Positions 1-11,793 of a stretch of DNA of 64,000 nt are shown here, piece after piece. The number at the start of each line of letters is the position of its first letter. The first letter of the stretch is position 1. A program made the translations under genes and the position numbers. The stretch comes from Sodiomyces alkalinus F11 (Eukaryota > Ascomycota > Sordariomycetes > Glomerellales > Plectosphaerellaceae). The DNA lies in contig NW_021167088.1 in the NCBI RefSeq assembly GCF_003711515.1, positions 830,351-894,350 of the forward strand. Direction: 5' to 3'. A model generated the notes under the pieces. That model ran no database searches and was not told where the DNA came from. It was given only the letters and a program-made list of their open reading frames with translations.

Positions 1-1974
1 TGGGTTAGTTGAGACGGAAATGGAATGGTCCTTCGGTCGTGCTAAGCTAGCGGCCCTTGGTGTGTCAGGGTCCAGGGGCTTGGTATTAGGCTACCTTAGC
101 TACGACTTGTACGGATACTTCCTCTGAAGTACAGATACTGTACGACTCTGGTGGTCCGATCCCATCCGTTTGGATAAAGCCTCTAATTCTTCATTACCTA
201 TACCTTACCTATCTCACAATAGGGGTTTCTATTTCTATTACTTCATCCTTCGCCTACCTACTTTCAAGGTTCGTTGTCACCGCCGCTCCTAGGCCATTTT
301 CATCTCCGTGCCGTTTGTTGTCGACACATACACATTTTCACCTCGTTCTCGCTGGTAGCGTTCCTGAGGTGCTGTATGTATATGTATGTATAGGCATGCA
401 CTTCGTAATACAGGACGGGGGGCACCCGATGAGAGGGGCCCAGCGCCCTTTTAATCAACATATGTACATGTATGCAGGTTTAGGTGACCGGGTATGCGGG
501 CATGGGATACCGTCGGTCGTCTGGTTGGGCCCCAAAGATTTCCCTTAATCCCCCGAAATGACAGTCCTGAAGTCCGTACAAGTTAAACGCATTCGGTTTT
601 CCCATGCTGCTGTCGCGTGGGAGCTACAACACATGCACAGATGGGCAACTACAAAGTACGAATACGACACATGCCAGCGGGACCGAGTAGCGGACTGGGC
701 ATGTCTGTAGGTAATTATCTGCAGAAGCCGAGGCTCGGTTCGTCCACCACAGACTTGGACCTGGGACGTCCATCCCATAAACGACTTTGGCACGGACCGA
801 CTTGACGAAACAGCGAATAAGGTAAGGCTGCCTTACCTTTTAACCACGTTGTCTACGCATTTCGACGTTGCAATGGGGATAGGCTTGGTTTAGCGCCCCG
901 TTGGCTCTCTCCTTAGCTTGAAAGTACCCCTTGGCATCGTGGAAACGAGACGCCTAACAAGCCCGTGGTTGACTCCGGAGTGTTTGAGTACGCGTGTCTG
1001 CAGATTAATGAGTTAGGCAGTATCAGGAGGGTCCCTATAATATAAGTCTTTGAACAGGATAGTCTAATTGGTGTTGCCATGCCATACCTACCTTACAAAC
1101 TAACCTTATGGATGGAAGTACGGTTACGGAGATGGATGTTTGGACAGCAATAAAGAGTGCTCCTCCTCAACGTTAACCCAAGAATTTCCAGCGGAGACCG
1201 GCCCATTTCTTAAATAAATTCCCGCTGTCACCCAATGGTCCTGGCGGGAGTCAGAGCACGGTGCGCTTCATGAACCACCCACCGTTGTTACAATTCCATC
1301 GCTACATCTGTCAGATATTGCCTCTTCTCCTTACTCCCTGTGACCCCTGCTCGTGCGTACTGCTCCTGGCTTAGCTGGACAATTCAGCATGTTGGGTGAG
1401 GTTGCATTACCTGACTTTCACCTGTCATCGTTTCCTTCCTTTGCGCTTTTCGAGGAATGAGAGGGCGTCGGCCATCCCGACGGAAGCACGTCGTGGTTCA
1501 CGACCATTTCCAGGTCACGAAGTAGGTGCACGAAGCAGAGTGTATTCATTGCATTCAAATCTATCGATTACAGCAAAGCCCGGCCCAGGGCACATGAGCT
1601 TTCCAATGCGTCTATATGCTGCAAGTTCAACCAAGCGCCATGTGTCCCCCATAAAAAAAGTCATCGTGGGAATCCCCGCAAAGCATGGAACATGATAGAT
1701 ACATAACGCGGCAGAAACGCGAGAGAAACAATAAGAGAAACGGGCTGAGAAAGCGCAATGAAAAAATATAAAAAAGAAATGGGAGATGATGCTCTCGCTT
1801 TCCTGAACTTGCTCGCCCGAAAGTCATGCCATGCCATCAATGTAACGCTTCCAGCTTCTATGCAAACCATCTAGTACGCCGAGTCTAGTGGACTTCTCTT
1901 TTCTAAAAAAGAAAAAAGTGGGGGGGAGAGAGCAAGGCGGGATCCGTGCCTTGCCTGTTGCCGTTTCATCGTAT
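1..1974. other. intergenic region, no gene seen
   Basis: No open frame here has a recognisable domain, and none links by plausible splice sites into a longer product. The stretch carries short copies of the CCTACCTTACC-type motif (for example near 1086-1096) that recurs between genes across the window. The last few hundred bases before 1975 are probably the 3' UTR of the minus-strand dehydratase gene. Confidence 0.6.
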
Positions 1975-3650
1975 TCAAACCGGGACAGCATGGACGCCGT
2001 TGGCCCGCTCGATCTTCCTCTTCTTGCCGTTGATCGGCTCGGGAACCGTCTTGACGAGAGGCCTGTCCGAGACGGGCTCCTTGTCGCCGATGATCTCCAG
2101 GCTGGTGACGATGGGGAAAGGCGTGAGCACCTGGGTGATGTCGTCCCACCACTCCTCGCCGAACTTGAGGTACCAGTCGACGGTCATCTTCAGGCCATCC
2201 TCGAAGCTGGTCTTCTGGTCCCAGCCGAGCTGGCGCAGCTTGGTGCCGTCGACGGCGTACCGGTGGTCGTTGAAGGGGCGGTCGTGGGTGTACTTGACCC
2301 ACTTGGTGAAGTCCTCCGGGGTCTCGTGGGGGATGTTGAGCTCCTTCAGGAGCAGCCTGCAGAGCTCCAGGTTGGAGATCTCGTCGTAGGAACCGACGTT
2401 GTAGATCTGGCCGATCTGACCCTTGTGCAGGATGGTGTCGAATGCGTCGGCCGCGTCGCCGGCGAAAAGGTAACGCCGGGTATTGCTGCCGTCACCGTGA
2501 AGGACGAGGGGCTGGCGACGGTTCAACAAGCAGGTGAATTTGGGAATAATCTCTGGTGGTCTATGTCAGCAACTGGCAGGTGGGAAAGGGGGTGCTGGGC
2601 TTTGGGGCTGGGGGGGAAAAAGGGAAAAAAGAAAAGAAAAAGAAAAGAAAAAGAAAAGAAAAGAAGAGGAGAAGGAAAAATAGGCCGGTAAGAATCGGGT
2701 TCGCTTACTCTCAGGGAACTGGTGCGGGCCGTAAACGTTGTTGCTCCGCACGATGATGACGGGGAGCTTGAAGCTCTTCTGGTACGAGTGGACCAACATC
2801 TCAGCGGCGGCCTTGCTGGCGGCGTAGGGGTTGGTCGGGGCCAGAATGCTGGTCTCGAGAAGGTCATCGTCGTCGTCCTTGACCTCACCATAGACTTCGT
2901 CGGTGGAAACGTGGATGAAGCGGCCGATGCCAACGCTCTTGGCGCCCTCGAGGAGCACGTGGGTGCCGTAGACGTTGGTGTGGGTGAAACCGTACGAGTT
3001 ACCGAAGCTCAGATCGACGTGGGACTGGGCGGCGAAATGGAAGATGGTGTCGATGTTGTAGCGCTTCAGGCAGTTGAGCACCTCGTTGGGGTTAGTAATG
3101 TCACCTTGGACGAAGGTGAAATTGTGGCGTTCGTTGAGGGCACGGGTATTGTTGAGCGACGCGCAGTAGTCGAGCTTGTCGAAGGAGACAATGTTGTACG
3201 CATCGGGATAGGTCATGGTAAGGTGGCGGACGAACCAGCAAGCGCTACACTTGAAATCAGCCAGACTGTCCTGCCCGTTGAGGGTGGCTTTTCCCTATCC
3301 ACTAGGCTCATCGCTCATTCGTGTACTCTGAGACCAGGTGACAGTGTGAAAGGAAAAGGTCTTGGGGAGAAACTTACATGAAGCCAGCTCCACCTGTGAC
3401 CATGATATTCTTGACATGGGGGAGGGGTTCAAACTTGGTGGTGCCAGTCAGAAGAGGGGCCTCCTTCCAGATGCCGAAGTCCTCGAAGAACTTCTTGCGA
3501 GCGGGATGGCCGCGAGCTGTGCGAGGGAAGGAGCGGTTAGCAACGAAAAGCCATCACGACTGAGTAGGGGCCAGTCCTAGGGGGTCGGGTGCAGCATTAG
3601 CAGCATAGGGCGATAGGAAACTCACAGGTGGTAGTTCCGTTAGGGGCCAT
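1975..3650 (-). CDS. UDP-glucose 4,6-dehydratase (NAD-dependent extended SDR)
   Basis: Predicted to convert UDP-glucose to UDP-4-keto-6-deoxyglucose, the first step of fungal UDP-rhamnose synthesis, in the cytosol. Four exons join in frame: 3650-3626, 3516-3378, 3244-2709 and 2552-1975, giving 425 aa. Visible features are the N-terminal Rossmann motif TGGAGFI (residues 49-55, split by intron 2), the dehydratase triad Thr-Asp-Glu in STDEVYG (169-171), the catalytic YAASK (Tyr195, Lys199), the NNVYGP motif and an RRYLF segment typical of the RmlB/dehydratase family. The first coding exon is only 25 nt. Intron 3 (2708-2553) holds a long purine tract on the plus strand, so it is pyrimidine-rich in the transcript. 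The C-terminal ~60 residues extend beyond a bacterial RmlB and end in a basic segment. The partner epimerase/reductase is not in the window. Family assignment is firm; UDP- rather than dTDP-glucose as substrate is inferred from fungal relatives. Confidence 0.93.
2607..2683. repeat. A/G-rich low-complexity tract inside intron 3 of the dehydratase gene
   Basis: Runs of G and A with repeated AAAAGA units. In the transcript this is a long pyrimidine (T/C) stretch lying between the exon 3 donor and the exon 4 acceptor. Confidence 0.8.
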
Positions 3651-4398
3651 TGCGACGGCGATGTGTGAAGTCTGGGAAAGATGGGGAGAGTGGAGCGAGA
3701 AGATTGGAGTTCTTCGCGATATATGCCGTACGCGACCAACGCAAGCCGAAGCGGAATCGAAATCGACTCAAGCTTAAGAGCCTCACCTCGAGTGGCGGCA
3801 GGAGATCGAGGAGTTAGTGCGGCGTTCGATTAAGTAACGTTCCCACCAGTGCGTCTGAGGCCACTACTTGATGTTCGACGTCGGCAGATGTGTGTCGAGC
3901 GGAGTACTTTGATACGTCGGTTCGGTTTTTTTTTGTCCCTTCTTGGTTTAGTATGAATTTCCGCTCTTATTGGTTGCGCTGCGGCATCGACAATCTGAAG
4001 AGAAGAAAAGAATAAACTGATAACGAGATATGCGTTGGACGTGGCGAGTGGCTGAGAGGCAAAAGCCAAGCAGAAGACGGAAGAAGCGCTTCGATAATGG
4101 ACACTGTCTTTTAAATGCTGTATCTGGCTCGCTTGGGGATGGGCGCTGCTGGCTACTAATAGCTGAAAAGAGGACAAGAAAGCTGCTTGGAGAATACAGG
4201 ACCGTACAGATGGAATACGAAGCACGGGGGATCGCCGTGACTTTTAAAAGGTTGGCCGTTTGAGACCCCGTGCGAACGAATGGCGCCCTGCCGGGATTCC
4301 GTCCGTTGATGGGAGTTCCTCGAACCCTCCCCTTCCTAACCTGGGCGAGCTAAACCCAACCGGTCCAAAGGTGGGCTGGGGCGCCTTCGCTGATTCTC

Positions 4399-4425
4399 TG
4401 TTCCTGTTCCTGTTCCTGTTCCTGT
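4399..4425. repeat. hexanucleotide microsatellite (TTCCTG)n
   Basis: About four and a half consecutive copies of the hexamer, in intergenic DNA. Confidence 0.9.
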
Positions 4426-5342
4426 ATCAATCTCCATCGTCCAAGTCCGGGGCGGGTCTCGGGGCACAACGCTACAGCCAACAGCCAACAACCATCTTCA
4501 TCCGCACATGCTGCAAGTCTATACAGTCTATATCGGGGCCATGTCCGGCCGCATGCGAAATGCATCTCACTGGTCGGCCGGCATCCTCTATTGCTTATTC
4601 TCACGTGGCGGCCCTTGCAGTTGGAGTCTTTTGCTCCCCCGGTCTTCCGGTCGTCTCGGCGCCCGGTCAAAGGATCGCAATGGGATCAAATGGAACCCGT
4701 GTTTCTTGTGGGTCATTTGGCTGCGGTCTGCTCTCCGCCGGCGAGCGGCGGCTCGTCAGGACTGTGAACGCCTCCCTCTGTTCCCGCTGAAATGGCCCTC
4801 GATTTTTCACACATCTGCCGACTGGCCTCAAGTACAGGCATCATTTCGCCTTTGTTGTTATCTATGCCCTGGGACTCTACTCGGAAAGCCATCATGTACC
4901 TGCATACCTACTGGTATGCGCACGATTTCGAAGCAGGTCAATCGATTTGGGGACCTAGACAGATCCGTAGAATTGGGGTCGTCTTGACACGCAAATGTAC
5001 ATGTACAGGGTAGGCCAGTGAGGAAGTGTTTTGCACCGCCGCCTCCATGGTTCCACGAAATACTCCAACGAAATAATTATTTCGTACCGTACTTCGTAGA
5101 GCAGTGAAACTGGCGGAAGTCAAGGATCTAATTCCCGACAGGAGGGATGAAATGTACTTCGTAAAGTAACTCGTGGTATTCTGGTCTTTCGTCCGAGGAA
5201 ATGCGGGCCTTCTACGTTTTCCAGACCTTCCATACACGGTTTACTCAGCTGTGCACGGGCTGGGAAAAGGGAGAAACAAGCGATTTGCCTTACAGCCGCC
5301 CGGATCCACCAGCCTGCTAATATTGGAAATAAGCTAATTATA

Positions 5343-5374
5343 CCCTGACACCCTGACACCCTGACACCCTGACA
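5343..5374. repeat. 8-bp tandem repeat (CCCTGACA)4
   Basis: Four exact consecutive copies of CCCTGACA in intergenic DNA. Confidence 0.95.
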
Positions 5375-7454
5375 TCAACGTCGGAAACTCCGTAAAACAA
5401 CGGACCGCCCTCCAGAGGCTGAGGAGCACTGGCGGGGGCCGTATTCGCTCGTCTCGCGCCTTCTTCTCTTGTCCCTAAGAATTACAGGCAAGCATGCCGG
5501 GCATTCCGATGGCTCTTGCGATTTGGTGAACCAGCCAGTCTCATTGCAGCCATGCTTCTCATTCATAGTCTCTGGACATAAACCCTCCGACCTAAAGCTG
5601 ACGATAACAAGTGAATATAACTGTGATCTGAGAAGGCAACGCTGGTCGACTGCCAGTCTGTCAATGTAACGGTTGTCGATGGCAAGGACAGTCTCGGAGC
5701 TCAAAAACCACTGGGCCACAAGACGGGCCTATTCCGGTTACTTGTGAATCTGAGGGGTTTCCAGACAAGCGAATGTCTGGGCTGGTGATACGGGGACGAT
5801 GTGATCTTACATGTCCTACCATGCTCCCAGAAATTCAGGAGCGAATGCACGTGGTGCTCGTGCCGTTGGCCGTTGAAAGTTTAATAATCTAGGTAGCAAC
5901 TCGAACGCGCTCGCCTCGCGATCGCGAAGTTTAAATACTGAGGGGCTTGGTGGCAAATGGACGACGCCGGGAGGCACGGATGGAGAGTTGCCACCAGATG
6001 CGGCATCTTCCCATGTGGTTTAATACGTTGGCCACCCTACAGAAGCTGCAATGCCCAATTTCCTAAATGGAGAACAGAAACAAACCCGGTAAATAATGTT
6101 GCTGTGGTCCGCAAGCTGGGCTGAAAGCGAGAAGATAGTGCGCCTCGGTCTCGCACGCTATACTAGAGGATCGTGAACTGCGATGGAGCAGTAGTTGCGG
6201 TGTGACCGGCTTATGATGACATGAACGGGGAAGAAAAACCTTCAAAATATCCAGCGATCTCCAGAACAAGCGGTCTTGCCTAGAATAGGTGACTGTCGTG
6301 GGACAGGTACCGAACAAGGTAGGATATAGCGACGGGCAGGTTACCTAGGTGGTCGGGGGTGGCTTCGGAAGAGCAGCGTCGTGCTCTCGGGGGACCGCCT
6401 TGGTCGATCGGACCCTCAGACTGGGTCAACGGCAGCCTTAACAAATTGCACGCAGTATTTCCGGCAATGTACAAGTGACACGTACCAGTGACGATATACC
6501 CCAAAATACCTTAAGGCTGCAGGCTCATCGCACCTGGAAAGTCCTCGGATTGGTGTGTATATGGGACTTGTGCCTTGTACCTGAGCCGACTGTCCCCAGG
6601 CCGTTGGACGAGGAACTAACTGCGGGGAGCCCCTGCGCATGTTAAGCTGTACATTACCCTGGTAGTACCTTAGTGGATCACGGACCGTAAGTACACTAAA
6701 GTACTTCCTCTGCAGAGAGTGGTGCTCTGTGACAATGAGGTACAGGTGCTCTAACATGGTGGACGGCGTCCCCAAAATACCTCTCCCGCTCCAGATACTG
6801 TTTCTGGAATCTGACAGTGGCAGAGTGCCTTCTCAGTCGTGTCTGCAACCCGGAGCAATGCCGACGCCTCCTACTGTACCCAGCAACGGGTCCCTTTGAG
6901 AGAACCCTCCCACAGCCTTGCACTGGGGTTGTCGGCTTGGCCGTCCGCTGGGCGCAGGGGGGGTTCCCGATGGACCCAACGGCTATTCACGACGAGGTCT
7001 CGCGACCACCGCCTTTTCTCTGGATTCTGGCCCTGCGAGATACACGGACGGTCATGCCGGCGCGTCGGGTCTTCAGCAACGGGGGAGCTAGGACTTGGAC
7101 TGGGACTTCGAAGCTACGTTCCGGTGGCAACAAAGATCAATAAAGTCGACTGTGATCCCAGCAATCCACATGGCGTTGCCTTTGCCATGTTTTATCATTG
7201 TCACAGCTTGCCGTCTCTCTAGTTCTCAGATTTCCTTCTCCATCTCCTTGACACCACAAACCGGTACCCTAAGACACCCCACGGAGGACTTCACTGCTCG
7301 TCGATACCCATCTCGATAGCCGTACTATTATATCGCCTGTCACCGCCGAGAACCACATCCACTGCCGACCTACGATCGACCGTCCGTCCATACCGCCGAC
7401 TAACTCCTCAGCCTTTTGGAAGGCCTGCTTGGCCGCGGCGACCACAGCAGAATC

Positions 7455-8913
7455 ATGTCTGACGACCAGCAGCAGCAGCAGCCCACTCTATCACGGGTGC
7501 CGTCCTTTGCCTCCTCTGCAACGGCTACCGGCAGCTTGGAGGAAAGGGATAACCTGCTCAAGAGCGACCCTCTCGAGGACGAACTAGACGATGATTTCCC
7601 GCAGCTAAAGCGAGCCTGCGATTTGGAGGCTCGCCGTGACGACGGCGACGAGGAGGCAAACGAACACACCAGGCTGCTGCCACGGAGGACAGAGCAAAGC
7701 GAGACTCCGAAGAGCAACTTCAAGTCTGCCCTCATATGGATGGTTGTCAACACGATTGCGACGGTTGGCATTGTATGATGGCTCCCTCCTTCGACCTCTC
7801 TGTTCTGGGGTCTGTGAACTAACTAGTCTGATATTTCCAGGTCTTCGCCAACAAGGCCATCTTTTCCGACCCTGGCCTGAAATTCCTCCAGCTCTCTTTC
7901 GCAACCTTCCACTTCTTCATCACCTGGCTGACCCTCCATATCCTCTCGCGTCCTCGCTTCGCATTTTTCACTCCCCGGAGTGCCAGCATCAAGGATCTCA
8001 TCCCGCTGTCCGTCGCTATGTGCTTAAACGTGGTTCTCCCCAACTTCTCACTCGCCTTTTCCTCCGTCACCTTCTATCAAATCGCCCGTATCCTCCTGAC
8101 TCCGACTGTCGCACTCATGAACTTCGTCCTGTATGGCGCCACCATGCCCCTTGCCGCCGTCCTGTCCCTGGTCCCGGCCTGCGCTGGCGTCGGTATAGTG
8201 TCTTACTACGACTCGCGCCCTACTGATGATTCTGGGATCAAGACCACGTCCATGCTCGGCGTTATCTTTGCCTTCGCCGGCATCTTCGCCTCATCCCTAT
8301 ACACCGTCTGGATTGGGAGCTACCACCGCAAGCTCAAGATGTCCAGCATGCAGCTCCTGTACAACCAAGCCCCCGTCTCCGCTTTCATGCTCCTCTATCT
8401 GGTTCCATTCATCGACCGTTTCCCCGTCTGGACTGAGGTCCCCTTGCCCCGCTGGATCCTCATTCTGATTGTAAGTTTGAACCCCCCCCCCTTCTGTGTC
8501 CTTGCCCTCAGAAGCTTCCCTCCACCTGCCGTCTCCCACTCCCACGCCCACCTTCCAGTATGGCCAAGATGCTAATCAGTGACCCGTCTCTTCAGTCTGG
8601 ACTCTGCGCCTCCGTCCTCAACATCTCCCAATTCTTCATTGTTGCCCAGGCAGGTCCGGTTTCCAGCACGGTTGTCGGCCATGTGAAGACATGCGCTATT
8701 GTGGCCCTGGGGTGGATGGTCTCGGGTCGTGCCATTCATGACAAGTCCATCCTTGGCGTCCTCATTGCCATCAGTGGCATCATCATGTGGGTTCCCTATT
8801 GCGCCTCTTTCCCTGCTCCTTTCTGTTGAACTACCGCTGACGCGCATCTCAGTTACTCTGCTGTCATGCTACAGCACAAGCGGAAAGAACGACAGCAACT
8901 GCAGCAAAAGTAG
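7455..8913 (+). CDS. TPT-family (DUF250/SLC35E-like) sugar-phosphate or nucleotide-sugar transporter
   Basis: Four exons (7455-7772, 7841-8470, 8596-8786, 8853-8913) close in frame to 399 aa. The first ~85 residues are hydrophilic, rich in Gln, Asp and Glu, and probably cytosolic. They are followed by about ten hydrophobic segments in the order usual for the drug/metabolite-transporter superfamily. Family hallmarks include the VFANKAIF start of the first core helix, an FYQIARILLTP segment and, near the C-terminus, GHVKTCAIVALGW with the conserved GH-K. The protein ends in a short basic tail (KRKER), typical of Golgi/ER SLC35 members. The start at 7455 was chosen because it opens the acidic tail directly; an in-frame upstream ATG at 7416 would add 13 residues. 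Substrate cannot be read from sequence: SLC35E3-like proteins are poorly characterised. The gene lies head-to-head, at a distance, with a sugar-nucleotide dehydratase, which is suggestive only. Confidence 0.92.
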
Positions 8914-9401
8914 GAGCTGCGGCGACCTTGCTCTACTTGTGCTTTCTTCCCGTCTTGCCCTCTCGGGGGAACATAGACAATTCCACCTGTGTTATTACGA
9001 CATACCATGATGAATTATAGACAAACCCTTCGCTTCTTCTGTATATACTTAGATACCCCCAACATTTTTAGATCCTTGAAAACCGGAGGGATGGACGGAC
9101 AAAATAGATAACTGAGGGCATACATGGGGAGTTTTTTTCTACTTAGCTTTCTTTTCTGCATGCATTGGCGTTTTTGGATATATTCCGCCCTCTTCGAAAT
9201 TTCTTCACTCTTCAGTTTCCGGGCGCAGACGAGATGGCGTGAATGGCGCACCAAATTCGCAGGTCGTTTCATAACGGCCTAGGTCACTGTTCATCGCTTT
9301 CACTAGACACACACCCATATGGATTTCGCTCAGAAATAATGTTGTCATCCTGTTCATCGTTGGATCGTCTTTTTAAGGGGGTATCTCTCAACCGCATCGC
9401 C
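8914..9401. other. convergent intergenic region
   Basis: About 490 bases between the stop codons of the convergent transporter and RPF1 genes. It should hold both 3' UTRs and terminators. No further gene seen. Confidence 0.7.
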
Positions 9402-10851
9402 CTACAGGTTGAAGCGCTTCCGGTCTTTCTCCATCTTGCCCTTCCATTCCCACTGTAGCGCATCGTCGCCCTCGCTTCCCGCACGGCCGATGCCCTTGTC
9501 CACTCTTCTCAGCTTCAGCGTGAATCGAGGTCCCACCTCCTGGACACTTCTACATCAGAATCGATACCCCAGCAGGCCCCTTTCGGAGCATGAAGAAAAA
9601 AAGACGAATGGTAGATACTACTTACCTGTAATCCTACCCGAATACCCTCGACACCTTCCATGTCCTTGCCGTCCGTTCCGGTAATGTTCCTCTCTGTCGC
9701 TCGCTTGTCTCGGAATACGTACCGATGACGGCGGAAGAAGAGGAAATCACGTTGGTTGTGGATCGTGAGAACTTGACGCCCCTGAAACTCGGGCTGGGGC
9801 GGGAATCTGTACAAGCAAGGGTAGGCAGACTGGTCAGCATAATTCCCATCTCTCTCGTCGCCCACCCCCTGGGAGGGGCCAAGTGGGTAGGGGAGCAGGG
9901 GGCTAATCACAGTGTCTGGAACAGCTTAGCGGTGAGCAGTCCAAGAGGAGTCTTGAAGTTATTGAGGAGCAGCTCAGGGTAGTGGTTGGTGGGGTTGCCG
10001 TGGCCCGGGAGCTTGCGGCCTTCCATGAAGTTTGTGATGGAAAAGGTGAAGGTAGGGCCAGACGGGAGGTGCACGACGGTCAGGCCAGTGAGCTTCTTGG
10101 AATCTTCGCGGAGCATGACCACGGCTGTGTATTCACGGTTGGCGGCGAATCGGCTGATCTCGCGGAGCGAGTACTTGTGGCCGTAGCGATGGTTGGTGCG
10201 TCGGATGTAGGTGGAGTTGGGGAAGACGGTGCAGAAGACGTCGGCCTCGTTGTGCAGCGTCGAGTTCAAGGAAGTGGTAATGAGGACTTTGGGCGTGGGC
10301 GGGGGAATGTCGGTGAAGAGCGTCGGGAACTTGGCCGCCAGCGACGAGGGCGTGAGGTCGAGGTTCGTACTGGTCGTGGACGGGGCCAGGCTGGTATCTC
10401 GTTTCGCGCGCTTCTCTCGTTTCCTTTCCAAGGCTTCCTTCTTAGCCTCGTTATCCTCGCCCTCCTCGTCATCGGACGCTAGCATGCTGTCGTCGTCATC
10501 GTCGTCGTCTTCTTCCTCCTCGTCAATGGCCCCCATTTGCGCTCGCTCCTCCTCTTCGAGCCGCCGCCTTTTCAGCTGCTCGACATCGACCTGTACGCCC
10601 AGACCGTCGTCGTCCACGTCATCCCATACTCGTTTCGTTTCGAGGGTTTGCGGTTTGTTCTTGGCGAGTCGGGCAGCTCGAAGTTCGGGGTCCTTGTCTT
10701 CCTCTTTTTTCCTTCGAAACCGCTGCTCGCGCAATTCCTTGTCCTTGTCTTTCTTGTGTAGGATGTAAAGTTGTTGCCTCTTCAGCTTGTTACTAGTTTT
10801 CTTTGAGAGGGAGTCTCCCGAGGAGGGCTTCCTGCCTTTGTGGGCGCCCAT
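9402..10851 (-). CDS. RPF1: Ribosome production factor 1, Brix-domain 60S assembly factor
   Basis: Three exons (10851-9911, 9806-9626, 9539-9402) join in frame to 419 aa. RPF1 acts in the nucleolus in pre-rRNA processing and 60S subunit assembly. The N-terminal ~150 residues are highly charged: Lys/Arg-rich helices, then an acidic run around residues 109-121 and a [14 protein letters not shown] basic stretch, consistent with nucleolar targeting. A Brix (sigma70-like) domain runs from about residue 187 to 385 and includes KVLITTS, a [17 protein letters not shown] block, LPSGPTF and [11 protein letters not shown]. The third exon carries the family's conserved ending KDRKRFNL, which fixes the C-terminus and the last splice junction. 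It is divergent from the SGNH-like gene at 11794. RPF1 is separated from the other Brix paralogues (Rpf2, Imp4, Ssf1, Brx1) by overall layout and this ending; assignment is strong. Confidence 0.94.
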
Positions 10852-11793
10852 TGTGTCGATGGCGGAACAATGTGCGCAAAATGGTTCTGATTGAGTTGAT
10901 GCTTCTTCCAGTCTGCTATCAAAAAGATCTGAAGGATAGAAATTTTAGTGGAGTTCACATGCCCCACCTCCTTGACAATAGTACGTGTACCGATGTCAGT
11001 CCTCCGTACCCACAGTCGATATCGGAAAGGCCAGGGGTTACGGTGTATAATCGTCTTCTGGGCGCAGACCAACTCTTTAAAATTCCATTGCAAGTGATGA
11101 GATGAGATTGAGTTATCTCAGCATCAGTTGACCCCTTGAAATCAGGCTTCGATTCAAAAGAAGAAAAATTTGATTTCGACGTCGGGCGATAAAGCAATGA
11201 GACTGAGAAACCAGTACCTACAGTGGGGTCTGTACCTGAGGTACTTGTACCACGTCGAGCAAGGGTGGGCTTATGTAAGGTACCTTATAAGGTAGGTACG
11301 GAGTACGGTGTACACCTGATTGGAGATCTCGAAGTCCAAGATGGACGATAATTTTGATGCGACGGAAAACGGACACCTTCTACCCACCTACCTTACCTTC
11401 AGGTATAGGGTAATTAAGGTAAGGCTTGTGGTTCGTCGAAACGCCCTAGGGGAAAATTCCCGTTCCTTGACCTTGAGGCCGTTTTAATTACCACGTTTGT
11501 ACCTACCTAGGTAAGCAGAAAATACAAGTAATTCCGATCACTTCCCGGTGCCGGCATTCATCTTCATTGTACGTGTACTGCTACTGCCGATCGGTTGCAG
11601 GTTTATACCCCTTGCCGATCAGCGGCAGCACTCCATACCCCCTATTTTAGCCTTCCCCTTGGTCAAATACTCTGGAATTACTTTTTACCTACAAACTACA
11701 GTAGACGCTTTAAGTAGCGACCCCCTCCCTTTTATATTACGAATGCTCTTCGTCTGAGAAATGCCCAGTGACTCTGTCTCTTGAACATTCGCC
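10852..11793. other. divergent promoter region
   Basis: About 940 bases between RPF1 (minus) and the SGNH-like gene (plus). Several copies of the ACCTACCTTACC/GGTAAGGTAGG motif cluster at 11270-11520, and a TACGGAGTA element lies at 11297-11305. No gene seen. Confidence 0.65.

Larger units (their letters stand above)
3651..7454. other. 3.8-kb divergent intergenic region
   Basis: Lies between the divergently transcribed dehydratase (minus) and TPT transporter (plus), so it should hold both promoters. Open frames here show no known domain and no splice continuity. Two TACTTCGTA elements (5090 and 5155) and two short tandem repeats lie within it. The 250 bases before 7455 are CT-rich, as expected of a fungal leader. 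Confidence 0.6.

Noticed and set aside
1888..2691. 267-codon plus-strand frame across the dehydratase gene
   Set aside because: Complement of conserved exon 4 that runs into the intron purine tract; the minus strand carries the SDR motifs.
3830..4225. 131-codon minus-strand frame upstream of the dehydratase gene
   Set aside because: Lies in the dehydratase promoter/leader, has no domain and no acceptable splice link to its first exon.
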